Below the pieces are notes generated by a model. It was not told the origin of the DNA, searched no databases, and saw only the letters and a program-made list of their open reading frames with translations. Shown here piece by piece: positions 36,851-45,465 of a stretch of DNA of 64,000 nt. The DNA is taken from contig NZ_CP041614.1 in assembly GCF_007197555.1 (NCBI RefSeq), positions 5,820,001 to 5,884,000 on the forward strand, read 5' to 3'. The translations under genes and the position numbers were made by a program. The DNA is from Shewanella psychropiezotolerans (GTDB lineage Bacteria > Pseudomonadota > Gammaproteobacteria > Enterobacterales > Shewanellaceae). How positions within the stretch are numbered: the first letter of the stretch is position 1; every line of letters begins with the position of its first letter.

Positions 36851-37909
36851 CTAGCGATCCAAATTAGCAGCGAGGGCCTGCTCTAGGGAAGCACTGCGGG
36901 TATCGACCTTAACCACGGCGCTCAAACCCGGAACAACCCTCGCCTCCTCTTCGCTGAGGTCTAGACGGATCCGCACCGGAATGCGCTGCACTATCTTAGT
37001 GAAGTTACCCGTGGCATTCTCCGCCGGCAACAGACTAAATTTGGCACCGGATGCGGGTGACAGACTATCGATAACACCTGTAAAGGTTTTGTCGGGAAAC
37101 GCATCGAGACTAACTTTCACCGTTTGACCGGGCTGCATATGTTGGATCTGGGTCTCTTTAAAATTAGCCGTGATCCAAACAGCCCCATCCGGCACCAAAC
37201 TGTAGAGCGCCTGACCAGGCTGCACATACTGGCCCTTCATGGCCCCGCGCTTACCTATCACACCCGAAAATGGTGCCCGCACTTGGGTATCTGCCAACTG
37301 TATCTTAGCGAGATCCAATCCGGCTCGAGCTTGCACTACATTGGCATCGGCCTGTACGAGCTGAGCGTAAAACACCTCGAGCTCTCTGCGTTTAGCGATC
37401 AGCGCTGCCTTTGCTTCATCCAAATGCGCCTTAGCAGACTCAAACCCGGCCTGCCTCTCATCGACATCGTCTTGAGAACTATAATTCTTTACCTTTAACT
37501 TCTTCGAACGAGTCAGTTGCTGCTGTGCACGCAAACGATCCGACTCGGCAGCGATCACCCCGGCCTGAGCTTGAGAGATCAGTGCCTGTTGCAGGCTGAC
37601 TTTAGCCACTAAGGTCTGTTGCTCGGCTTTAGTGCTATCCAACTCCGCCTGATTCTGGGCGACCTTAGCCTCATATTGATTATCTTCGAGCTGAGCCAGT
37701 AGCTGGCCAGCTTCTACATGTTGATTATCGGTAATCTCGGTCATCACCACATAACCGGGCACCTTGACGCTGATGTTGGAAATATCCGCTTCCACATAGG
37801 CGTTATCTGTGGATTCGAAGAAGCGCACCTGAGTCCACCAGTAATAGCCACCACCCGCTATGACTGCGATGAAGAGTGGCGCTAGAATGAATAATTTACT
37901 CTTGGACAT
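36851..37909 (-). CDS. EmrA-like membrane-fusion protein (HlyD family)
   Basis: A 352-residue periplasmic adaptor. One N-terminal helix (LFILAPLFIAVIAGGGYYWW) precedes the lipoyl/barrel parts (STDNAYVEADISNISVKVPGYV) and a coiled-coil hairpin (about residues 80-190) rich in Ala/Gln; the second half returns as AQLVQADANVVQARAGLDLAKIQLADTQVRAPFSGVI. The ATG at 37909 (MSKSKL) has AAGGAG 8 bases upstream; an earlier in-frame start is unsupported. It joins EmrB to an outer membrane channel. Confidence 0.94.
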   Translation of the reverse strand: MSKSKLFILAPLFIAVIAGGGYYWWTQVRFFESTDNAYVEADISNISVKVPGYVVMTEITDNQHVEAGQLLAQLEDNQYEAKVAQNQAELDSTKAEQQTLVAKVSLQQALISQAQAGVIAAESDRLRAQQQLTRSKKLKVKNYSSQDDVDERQAGFESAKAHLDEAKAALIAKRRELEVFYAQLVQADANVVQARAGLDLAKIQLADTQVRAPFSGVIGKRGAMKGQYVQPGQALYSLVPDGAVWITANFKETQIQHMQPGQTVKVSLDAFPDKTFTGVIDSLSPASGAKFSLLPAENATGNFTKIVQRIPVRIRLDLSEEEARVVPGLSAVVKVDTRSASLEQALAANLDR

Positions 37910-38006
37910 ACATGACTCCTTGATTAGTATTTCATAGTCTACTACTGTCTCCATATGTTTATTAGATAGTTAAAATCTTACCCACTGTTTCACAGGTGTA
38001 ACAATC

Positions 38007-38942
38007 ATGGATCTCAATCGCGTACAGATGTTTGATCAAGTCGTCGAACAGGGAAGCTTTACCGGAGCGGCTAAGGCCTTGGGCCTGACCAAGGCGACGG
38101 TGAGCCGTAAGATTGCCGAATTAGAGGCTGATGCTGGGGTTCAGCTCTTATTTCGCACCACCAGAAAACTCAAATTGACCGAGGCAGGCTCGGCCTATTA
38201 CAACCGGGTTCACCGTATTCTGGCGGATCTCAAGCAAGCAGAAGTTCAACTCAGCGCCAGCCAAGAGGTGATCAAGGGCAAGCTCAGAATTGTCTGTCCC
38301 ATAGAGCTGGGGCAGCTATTTTTGGGGAAAATCTTTGCCCGCTTCCTTAGGCGTTATCCGGACATCTCCATAGAGGCCGAACTCAGTAACCGCAAAGTCG
38401 ATGTGATTGAGGAAGACGTGGATATTCTGTTTCAGATAACCTCGTCAACAGATACTAGGCTACAGAGTTATGATCTGCTTATTACTGCCAAGACCCTGAT
38501 GGCGAGCCCGGAATATCTGGCTCGTAATGGCACCCCACAGACTCCGCAAGATCTCAACCAACATAAAGCCATCAAGCTAAAATCCGCTCATATAGATGCT
38601 AGTTGGACCCTGTTTGACGGAGATAAATGGGTAACTTCAGATCCAGAAGCACAACTGACGGTGAACAATGTAACCTTAGCTAGAGAAGCCGCAATAGAGG
38701 GATTAGGCATAGCAACAGTGCCCAATATCATCGCCCAACAGGCCTTAGATAATAAACAACTGATTCCTCTGCTGGAGGACTTTCCCATGACCCAAACTAA
38801 GCTCATTATGAGCTTTCCACAACGAGCCTATCTACCGAGAAAATACCGGGTGTTTATCGAATTTCTCTATGAAAGTCTGAGCCAAAATCCGGATAATATT
38901 CTGCTCGAAATTCCGGACTTCATCTCAATGCCACAAAAGTAA
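38007..38942 (+). CDS. LysR family regulator divergent from the efflux pair
   Basis: A 311-residue LysR-type regulator of the single-domain CrgA/AaeR-like group: MDLNRVQMFDQVVEQGSFTGAAKALGLTKATVSRKIAELE at the N-terminus, effector domain (LRIVCPIELGQLFLGKIFARFL) from about residue 90. Divergence from emrAB by about 100 bases is the usual arrangement for a regulator of the pump. No conserved operator could be identified with confidence. Confidence 0.93.
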   Translation: MDLNRVQMFDQVVEQGSFTGAAKALGLTKATVSRKIAELEADAGVQLLFRTTRKLKLTEAGSAYYNRVHRILADLKQAEVQLSASQEVIKGKLRIVCPIELGQLFLGKIFARFLRRYPDISIEAELSNRKVDVIEEDVDILFQITSSTDTRLQSYDLLITAKTLMASPEYLARNGTPQTPQDLNQHKAIKLKSAHIDASWTLFDGDKWVTSDPEAQLTVNNVTLAREAAIEGLGIATVPNIIAQQALDNKQLIPLLEDFPMTQTKLIMSFPQRAYLPRKYRVFIEFLYESLSQNPDNILLEIPDFISMPQK

Positions 38943-38967
38943 TACCCGACTTTTTAAACAGGCATAA

Positions 38968-38997
38968 AAAGCCGCAAAATAATAACTTCTGCGGCTG
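38968..38997. terminator. Hairpin between convergent genes
   Basis: Stem AGCCGCA/TGCGGCT with A4 before it, so it best terminates the minus-strand TRAP operon. Confidence 0.65.
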
Positions 38998-39022
38998 ATT
39001 CAATGATGTTAAGTCAACACAC

Positions 39023-41623
39023 TTAGTAGCCAGGCACGGGCTCAACGCCCAGCTCAGTTGCAGCATCGGCTCGCCTGCGCTGACGCCAGAAAACAAATCC
39101 TGCCAGCATCAGGGCCGGAATGAATATCCACTCTTTAGCGAAGCGGGCATTCGTCTGCTGTACCGCGAGAATTTGCTGATCGAAGTCGATGCCCGCCTTC
39201 TGTGCGTTACTGGCAAAGCCAACCATATCCACAACAGTCTGGCCTTTATCATTTTTCATCAGCATCAGGCCTGCTGCATCGAGTCGCTGCTGGGCAGTAT
39301 CTGCCTGTGGCAACTCCAGTATCACCACCCTCTGCTTACTCTCACCTTTATAGGTTTCATAGCCCAGCACCAGACGTAATGGTTCATCATCCTTGAGCGT
39401 ATCGACAACCTGAGTGATATCACTACCCGGGTGTTCGATAAACTTAGCCTGTATCTGATCCACCCAAAAATCGGCACGAACCAAACTAAAGGCCACCAGA
39501 ATAAGCAACACTGACTCATAACGCTTATTGTTAGTAACGAAATAACCCTGCATTGCCGAAGCGAATAGGCACATGGCTACCAAGGTATAACTAAAGATGA
39601 ACATCATCTGCCAGATACTGTCTATGCCCACCAAGATGATGTCAGTATTGAAGATAAACATAAATGGCAGAACCGCAGTCAACATGGCATATTTAAAGGC
39701 CTGAACCCCTGTCTTTATCGGATCGGCCTTGGATATTGCCGATGCCGCGAAGGCCGCCAAGCCAACCGGAGGAGTGATATCCGCCATGATGCCAAAGTAA
39801 AATACAAACAGATGTACTGCGATAAGCGGCACAATCAAGCCATGCTGAGCACCTAAACTAATCACGACTGGCGCCATCAGACTAGACACGACAATATAGT
39901 TAGCCGTCGTCGGCAAACCCATGCCCAAGATCAGGCTGATCACCGCAATCAAGACTAACATCAAGCCTAAACTACCACCGGACATCACCTCCACCAGCTC
40001 GGTCATCACAGGGCCCAGACCAGTCAGAGTCACTGCGCCGACGACCACACCGGCAGCAGCAGTCGCCACGCCTATGCCAATCATGTTTCTGGCCCCGGTT
40101 TCTAAGCCATCGAGCAGATCTCGAACGCCCGCCTTGATATCATTCACTCCTCCATTTTTCCCCCTGAAGAAGCTAAATAACGGTCGCTGTGACAGCAGAA
40201 TAAAGATCATAAAGGCGGTGGCGTAAAAGGCCGAAAGACCAGGCGATAGCTTCTCCACCATCAGGCACCAGACCAAGATGACCACAGGTAACAGGAAGTG
40301 CAGACCAGACTTAACCGTAGGTCCGAGCTTAGGTAGTACAGGCGTCGTACAGTTAGGATCGTCAATCTCTAAATCCGGGTACTTAGCACTATGGGAAACC
40401 AGAAAGATGTATGCCAGTAAGGTGCCCACAGAAATGATCCAAACTGCGGCATCCCCCGTATTACCCTTGACAAAATCCAGTGCAAAATACACCACACCGG
40501 CGAGAATTATCAGGCTGGAGATGGTGATACCCGAGCGCAACAAGCGTATCTTCCAAGGCGCTGGCGGTTCGGTGCGCGCTATGCCCTGCAGGTTAGCCTT
40601 CAATGCCTCCAGATGCATGATGTAGAGGAAAGTCAGATACGCTGCTATCGCCGGAATAAAAGCGTGTTTAATCACCTCGACATAGGGGATACCTACATAT
40701 TCCACCATAAGAAACGCCGCGGCGCCCATTATTGGCGGCATTATTTGTCCATAACAAGATGAGGCGACTTCGACTGCGCCAGCCTTGTAAGCCGGCATGC
40801 CCATACGTTTCATCAAGGGTATGGTGAAGGTGCCGGTCGTGACCACATTGGCGATAGAGGAGCCTGAAATGAGTCCCGTCATACCCGATGCCAGCACGGC
40901 CGCCTTTGCAGGCCCTCCGCGCATATGGCCCAGCAAAGCAAATGCCATCTTGATAAAGTAGTTACCCGCTCCGGCCTTCTCTAGCAAGGCACCAAAAAGC
41001 ACAAACAGGAAAACGAAGCTGGTAGAGACACCTAAAGCTATGCCAAACACACCTTCGGTGGTGATCCACATATGGCTGGCAGCCTTGGAAAGTGACGCGC
41101 CTCGATGAGAGATCACCTCCGGCATGAAGGGGCCAGCGAAGATATAAACCAGAAACAAGCCCGCGACTATCATCAAGGGTGGGCCTAACGCGCGGCGAGT
41201 CGCCTCAAGCAGTAAGACCATGCCGATAACAGCCGCATAGATATCCATGGGTATCGGAGCGCCCGGCCGAGTCGATAACTGCTCATAGAACCAGAAAAGA
41301 TAGAGGGTGGCTCCAGCTCCCACGAAGGCAAACATCCAGTCGAGAGCAGGGACACTGTGTTTTTTCGACGATTTAAATGCCGGAAATGCCGTAAACGCGA
41401 GGAAAATGGCAAATGCCAGATGGATAACTCTGGCTTGAGTGTCATTAATGATGCCAATATTTAGAATAAACGGCAGTGGCGAGGCGTACCAAAGTTGAAA
41501 CAAGGCCCAAGACAAGGCAATACCTGTGATAAGCTTGCCGGAAAATCCCCTTAATTGCCGAGCTCCGGAGTCATTATTGGCGGCCATTTCCCCTAGCGCC
41601 CCTTGTTCTTGTGTTTTTTGCAT
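39023..41623 (-). CDS. TRAP transporter fused permease (DctQM), with C-terminal extension
   Basis: An 866-residue fusion of the small and large TRAP membrane subunits, with at least 16 hydrophobic segments. The large-subunit core shows GLISGSSIANVVTTGTFTIPLMKRMGMPAYKAGAVEVASS and LPTTANYIVVSSLMAPVVI, characteristic of the TAXI-associated fused permeases. About 150 residues after the last core helices form an extra domain (HPGSDITQVVDTLKDDEPLRLVL), the DUF3394-type extension, then one more helix. It pairs with the TAXI solute-binding protein encoded upstream and imports an organic acid or amino acid using sodium. Confidence 0.94.
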   Translation of the reverse strand: MQKTQEQGALGEMAANNDSGARQLRGFSGKLITGIALSWALFQLWYASPLPFILNIGIINDTQARVIHLAFAIFLAFTAFPAFKSSKKHSVPALDWMFAFVGAGATLYLFWFYEQLSTRPGAPIPMDIYAAVIGMVLLLEATRRALGPPLMIVAGLFLVYIFAGPFMPEVISHRGASLSKAASHMWITTEGVFGIALGVSTSFVFLFVLFGALLEKAGAGNYFIKMAFALLGHMRGGPAKAAVLASGMTGLISGSSIANVVTTGTFTIPLMKRMGMPAYKAGAVEVASSCYGQIMPPIMGAAAFLMVEYVGIPYVEVIKHAFIPAIAAYLTFLYIMHLEALKANLQGIARTEPPAPWKIRLLRSGITISSLIILAGVVYFALDFVKGNTGDAAVWIISVGTLLAYIFLVSHSAKYPDLEIDDPNCTTPVLPKLGPTVKSGLHFLLPVVILVWCLMVEKLSPGLSAFYATAFMIFILLSQRPLFSFFRGKNGGVNDIKAGVRDLLDGLETGARNMIGIGVATAAAGVVVGAVTLTGLGPVMTELVEVMSGGSLGLMLVLIAVISLILGMGLPTTANYIVVSSLMAPVVISLGAQHGLIVPLIAVHLFVFYFGIMADITPPVGLAAFAASAISKADPIKTGVQAFKYAMLTAVLPFMFIFNTDIILVGIDSIWQMMFIFSYTLVAMCLFASAMQGYFVTNNKRYESVLLILVAFSLVRADFWVDQIQAKFIEHPGSDITQVVDTLKDDEPLRLVLGYETYKGESKQRVVILELPQADTAQQRLDAAGLMLMKNDKGQTVVDMVGFASNAQKAGIDFDQQILAVQQTNARFAKEWIFIPALMLAGFVFWRQRRRADAATELGVEPVPGY

Positions 41624-41702
41624 GTGGATAACCTGCTTGAACTGATTGTGCTCCCCCGACGGGCATCACAAAAATAGTCTCTTTGAAATCTAGCTGGCAA
41701 AC

Positions 41703-41733
41703 TAGGGCAGTGTAGAAGCTCCACACTGCCCTA
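41703..41733 (-). promoter_or_regulatory. Intercistronic hairpin in the TRAP operon
   Basis: Perfect 11-base stem TAGGGCAGTGT/ACACTGCCCTA with a 9-base loop, between the TAXI and permease genes. On the transcribed strand the T run lies before, not after, the stem, so it is not a good terminator. Such hairpins protect the upstream message and give more binding protein than permease. Confidence 0.6.
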
Positions 41734-41766
41734 AAAAATAACCAGAATGTGTTCTTTCTCGCTGGC

Positions 41767-42729
41767 TTAGTTGATTAAGCCAACCTCTTTGAAATACTTC
41801 TCTGCACCTGGGTGAAGTGGCGCCGTGTTACCTTCCAACATCTCTGCTTTGGTCAGGTTAGCGAAACCTGGATGTAAGCGGCGGAAGTTATCGAAGTTGT
41901 CGAATACCGACTTAACCGTCCAGTAAACCGATTCATCTGAGACCTTAGCGCTCGACACCAGAGTTGCCTTAGCACCAATAGTGGTCACGGGCTTGTCGTT
42001 GCCGTTATACATGCCGCCAGGGATTTCATAAGAGACAAAGTAAGGCGTTGACTCAACCATCTGCTTAACTTCCTTGTCATCGACGCTGACCACGGTTGTA
42101 TCACAAGACGTTGTTGCTTCCTGCACTGCACCATTGGGGTGACCCACGAAATAGACCATGACATCTATCTTGTTGTCACAAAGTGCCTGGGCCTGTTCCG
42201 CCGCTTTTAACTCAGATGCAAGACGAAAATCGCTGCGAGTCCAGCCTTTCGCATCCATAATGACTTCGATTGTGGCCCGTTGACCTGAGCCTGGTTCACC
42301 GATATTGACGCGCTTGCCTTTAAGATCGTTGAAAGTGGTAATGTTGGCATCTTTACGGGCTACGACAGTAAATGCTTCGGTGTAGATGGAGAACACAGAG
42401 CGTAGATCGTCATAGGGCCCGGCATTAGCGAAGGCACCTTTACCTTTAATGGCATTGTATTGCTGATCAGATTGGGCGATACCGAATTCAAGCTCACCCG
42501 CTCGTAAGGTATTGAGGTTGTAAACTGAACCACCGGTACTCTCAACTGAACAACGCATGCCGTGTTCTTGGTTATTCTGATTAACTAAGCGACACATGCC
42601 GCCGCCAGCAGGATAATAGATCCCCGTGACACCGCCAGTTCCAATAGTAATAAATTCTTGTGCCTGGACTAAGGGGCTCAATGCCATAGTCGATAGTGCC
42701 GCAGCAACTAATATGGATTTTTTAGACAT
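41767..42729 (-). CDS. TAXI family TRAP solute-binding protein
   Basis: A 320-residue periplasmic protein with signal peptide (about residues 1-23, LVQAQE). TAXI hallmarks follow: FITIGTGGVTGIYYPAGGGMCRLVN, STGGSVYNLNTLRAGELEFGIAQSD, GSGQRATIEVIM. It captures the substrate and passes it to the fused permease. AAGGAAA precedes the ATG at 42729 by 7 bases. The substrate is unknown; glutamate and other carboxylates are typical. Confidence 0.95.
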   Translation of the reverse strand: MSKKSILVAAALSTMALSPLVQAQEFITIGTGGVTGIYYPAGGGMCRLVNQNNQEHGMRCSVESTGGSVYNLNTLRAGELEFGIAQSDQQYNAIKGKGAFANAGPYDDLRSVFSIYTEAFTVVARKDANITTFNDLKGKRVNIGEPGSGQRATIEVIMDAKGWTRSDFRLASELKAAEQAQALCDNKIDVMVYFVGHPNGAVQEATTSCDTTVVSVDDKEVKQMVESTPYFVSYEIPGGMYNGNDKPVTTIGAKATLVSSAKVSDESVYWTVKSVFDNFDNFRRLHPGFANLTKAEMLEGNTAPLHPGAEKYFKEVGLIN

Positions 42730-43393
42730 GCTTGTTTCCTTCAGTTCGTAAAGTATCGGCGTGATATTTTTCCCAACAAAACCTGCGAATCTTCAAGTAC
42801 AGAAACCAGCTAAAGTCACTTACTCGATGAACCCCAGATGAACTTAGAAACAATAAATGTTCATATTCACTTTATTGGCACGCTCTAATTTAGGCTTAAA
42901 CACTCTTAGATCTCGCCATTTCAAGCAAGTCCAACCAGAATAAAAAGCCCAGATAGTGAGATATACCGCTAAAAGCTAAACCTACAGGCAACACAAAACT
43001 CGCTTTTGCAAAACACAGGCGTACAGAGGAAAACAAATTACCCCAAAGCGTATCAAAGCGCATCGCCAGCACGTGATCTTATCCACTTTTATAGGCCATG
43101 ACCTTAGGTTTACAGCATGAAAATCAGGTGAAACAGGAAAACAAACGAGAAAAATATCAACAAAGAAGGTTAATACTGGTCCAATACTTCAAGCAGAGTT
43201 GAAGAAAAAATAGATCCAATTTAGGTTTAAATTGTTTTATGCAGAGTGAGAGGAAAGCACTTTATCTATAGCGAGATCGACTAATTTTTCTAAATCTGAG
43301 CCTGCGTCTCAAATTAAAAACTCCTCCCCTGCAAAAATGGTTTTAAAGCTGCTAACATTGCAGACAATTTTAAGCATAATGAGATAGATCAAG
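42730..43393. other. Long intergenic region between TAXI and YebC-family genes
   Basis: About 660 AT-rich bases between divergent genes with no convincing open frame. A short inverted repeat CTTCAA/TTGAAG (43187-43204) and TACTGGTCCAATA just upstream could be operator-like. I see no RNA gene or mobile element. Confidence 0.4.
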
Positions 43394-44119
43394 ATGGGAA
43401 GAGCATACCAAAACCGCAAAGAGTCTATGGCTAAAACTGCTGGCCAAAAAACCAGAATTTACTCAAAATACGGTAAAGAAATTTACGTTTGCGCTAAGAA
43501 TGGTGGCTTCGACCCCGACGGCAACCTGCCACTTCGTCAAATGATCGCCAAGGCTAAGAAAGATCAGGTTCCGGCTCACGTGATCGAGCGCGCTCTCGAA
43601 AAGGCCAGAGGCGGCGGCGGCGAAGATTATGTCACAGCTCGTTACGAAGGTTTCAGCCCAGGTGGCGCCATGGTCATCGTTGACTGCTTAACCGACAATG
43701 GTAAGCGTACCTTCACCGAAGTGCGTCAAGCCTTCGTAAAGAACGATGCCAAGCTAGGTGGACCGGGTACGGTTGGCCACATGTTTGACCATCAAGCCGT
43801 CTTTGCCTTCAAGGGCGAAGATGAAGAAGCCATACTTGAAACCCTGATGATGGCCGATGTGGATGTTACCGATATCGAAGTTGAAGACGGTATCGTCAGT
43901 GTCTTTGCGCCGCACACAGAGTTTTTCAAGGTCAAGACCTCACTGACCGAAGAGACACCAGATATTAGCTTCGAAGTGGAAGAGATCACCTTCGTCCCGC
44001 AAACTTTTACCGACATCACAGATCCTGAAGTGATTGAGCAGTTTGAGAAATTCTTAGCGGCTCTGGAAGATTGTGACGACGTGCAGAACGTCTACCATAA
44101 CGCTGAGTTGCCTGAGTAA
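43394..44119 (+). CDS. YebC/PmpR (TACO1) family protein
   Basis: A 241-residue protein with the whole family layout: MGRAYQNRK start, [59 protein letters not shown], then [16 protein letters not shown]. The opening sequence resembles the YeeN branch of this family more than canonical YebC. Recent work describes YebC proteins as relieving ribosome stalling on proline stretches; older work calls them transcriptional regulators. It is monocistronic, with a 13-base hairpin after the stop. Confidence 0.93.
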   Translation: MGRAYQNRKESMAKTAGQKTRIYSKYGKEIYVCAKNGGFDPDGNLPLRQMIAKAKKDQVPAHVIERALEKARGGGGEDYVTARYEGFSPGGAMVIVDCLTDNGKRTFTEVRQAFVKNDAKLGGPGTVGHMFDHQAVFAFKGEDEEAILETLMMADVDVTDIEVEDGIVSVFAPHTEFFKVKTSLTEETPDISFEVEEITFVPQTFTDITDPEVIEQFEKFLAALEDCDDVQNVYHNAELPE

Positions 44120-44128
44120 CGTTTCTGT

Positions 44129-44159
44129 ATTCGCTGTTATTTATCCAATAACAGCGAAT
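44129..44159 (+). terminator. Hairpin after the YebC-family gene
   Basis: Perfect 13-base stem ATTCGCTGTTATT/AATAACAGCGAAT with a TATCC loop, followed by CCTTCTT. Likely terminator or 3' stabiliser. Confidence 0.75.
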
Positions 44160-44353
44160 CCTTCTTCAGTTAACTACTTCAAACTGCTGATCCCCCTGCA
44201 CTAACAAGACTCAAAAATATCCACACAATCTTATAGTCTGCAGTTCCCTGATCTCATCTAAACTTTAGCTATCTCAGGCCTCTTACCACTCATTCTCACA
44301 AATGCTTAGAGAACATCAGAAGAAGCCAAATCCAAAAAAGTGGCAGATTAATC

Positions 44354-45379
44354 ATGAAATATACCAAAACAATCCCCTATCTTTTATTGGCAGGAATGCT
44401 CACAGCTTGTGGCGGCAGTGATAGTGATAGCAGCACACCAGATACGCCTGATCCCACTACAGGAACATTTAGCCTAGGCGTCTCAGATAACCCCGCTCTG
44501 GCCGATAAGGTCAATATTGCCTTTAAACAAGTCGTATTAAAAGGTGAGGATGGTTCAATCTCATTCGATGTCTCTGACAATGAAGGCAACGCCAGTCAGG
44601 TCGATCTACTCTCAGTACAAGGACAAACTGTGGCCAATTTAGTCACAGATGAGAGCGTCCCTCTAGGCGAATACCAGATGTGTATTTACATGGAGAACAG
44701 AGAAGTCGCCGATGAAACCAGCTCCCATGTAAAAGTTGGTGAAGCTGTTGAGGGGCTAGTCACTAACAATAACGGCTCCTGTGGCGGAATAGGTGCAGAT
44801 GATCCCGACACGGGCCGACTATTTCTCAATAAAGCCGTCACTATTACCGCGGATAGCAACAGATACGTTGCCGAATTCAATCTCGCCAAAGGCTTACAAG
44901 CCCCCCATGGCAATAAAGCCTACTGGACCCTTAAACCCACTTCGGTACAACTGATTAATATTACTGAAGTCGGCGTAATTTCGGGGAACGTTCACTTAGA
45001 TGTACTGGCTGCCTGTGAAAGCACTTCACCAGGCTATAGTGATCTCGGCTTAGCCATCTATCTCTATCCTCAAAATACATTAATCGAGGCGATGGAAGAC
45101 TTCAGGCCTGCAGCCACACTCACGGCTCCACTGGCTGCAACGAGAGCTAATCCAGTACTCGAGGCAGATGAGATCACAGGTTACAGCTATGAGTTTGGTT
45201 TTATCGAGGCAGGGAGTTATCAGTTAGGCTTTACCTGTGTCGCCGACAATGATGATCCGGAAACGGAGCAAGCTGGTGCCACAGATCCCGTATTTTTCAT
45301 TCATCAAGCCACAACTGGCAATGTCGATGTGACCATAGGTGCAACGTCAATCTATGATTTTATCCTGCCGCTTAGCTAA
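44354..45379 (+). CDS. DUF4382 lipoprotein
   Basis: A 341-residue lipoprotein: signal peptide with lipobox LTAC (residues 16-19), a Ser/Asp/Pro-rich linker, then DUF4382 (GTFSLGVSDNPALADKVNIAFKQVVLKGEDGS, VDLLSVQGQTVANLV). The C-terminal third (TGYSYEFGFIEAGSYQLGFTCVADNDDPE) is a second beta domain, typical of Shewanella and Vibrio homologues. Its role is unknown; it should face the periplasm or the cell surface. Confidence 0.92.
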   Translation: MKYTKTIPYLLLAGMLTACGGSDSDSSTPDTPDPTTGTFSLGVSDNPALADKVNIAFKQVVLKGEDGSISFDVSDNEGNASQVDLLSVQGQTVANLVTDESVPLGEYQMCIYMENREVADETSSHVKVGEAVEGLVTNNNGSCGGIGADDPDTGRLFLNKAVTITADSNRYVAEFNLAKGLQAPHGNKAYWTLKPTSVQLINITEVGVISGNVHLDVLAACESTSPGYSDLGLAIYLYPQNTLIEAMEDFRPAATLTAPLAATRANPVLEADEITGYSYEFGFIEAGSYQLGFTCVADNDDPETEQAGATDPVFFIHQATTGNVDVTIGATSIYDFILPLS

Positions 45380-45419
45380 TACCGATTAGTCTATCTGGCA
45401 AAACGGGCGTAGAGGGAAA

Positions 45420-45441
45420 AAGGCACTCAACAGAGTGCCTT
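45420..45441. terminator. Terminator between convergent genes
   Basis: Perfect 9-base stem AAGGCACTC/GAGTGCCTT with an AACA loop; A-run on the left, so it acts mainly for the minus-strand peptidase gene and as a stop for the lipoprotein gene. Confidence 0.8.
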
Positions 45442-45465
45442 CGTCATTCAGTAGAAAATCTTAAT

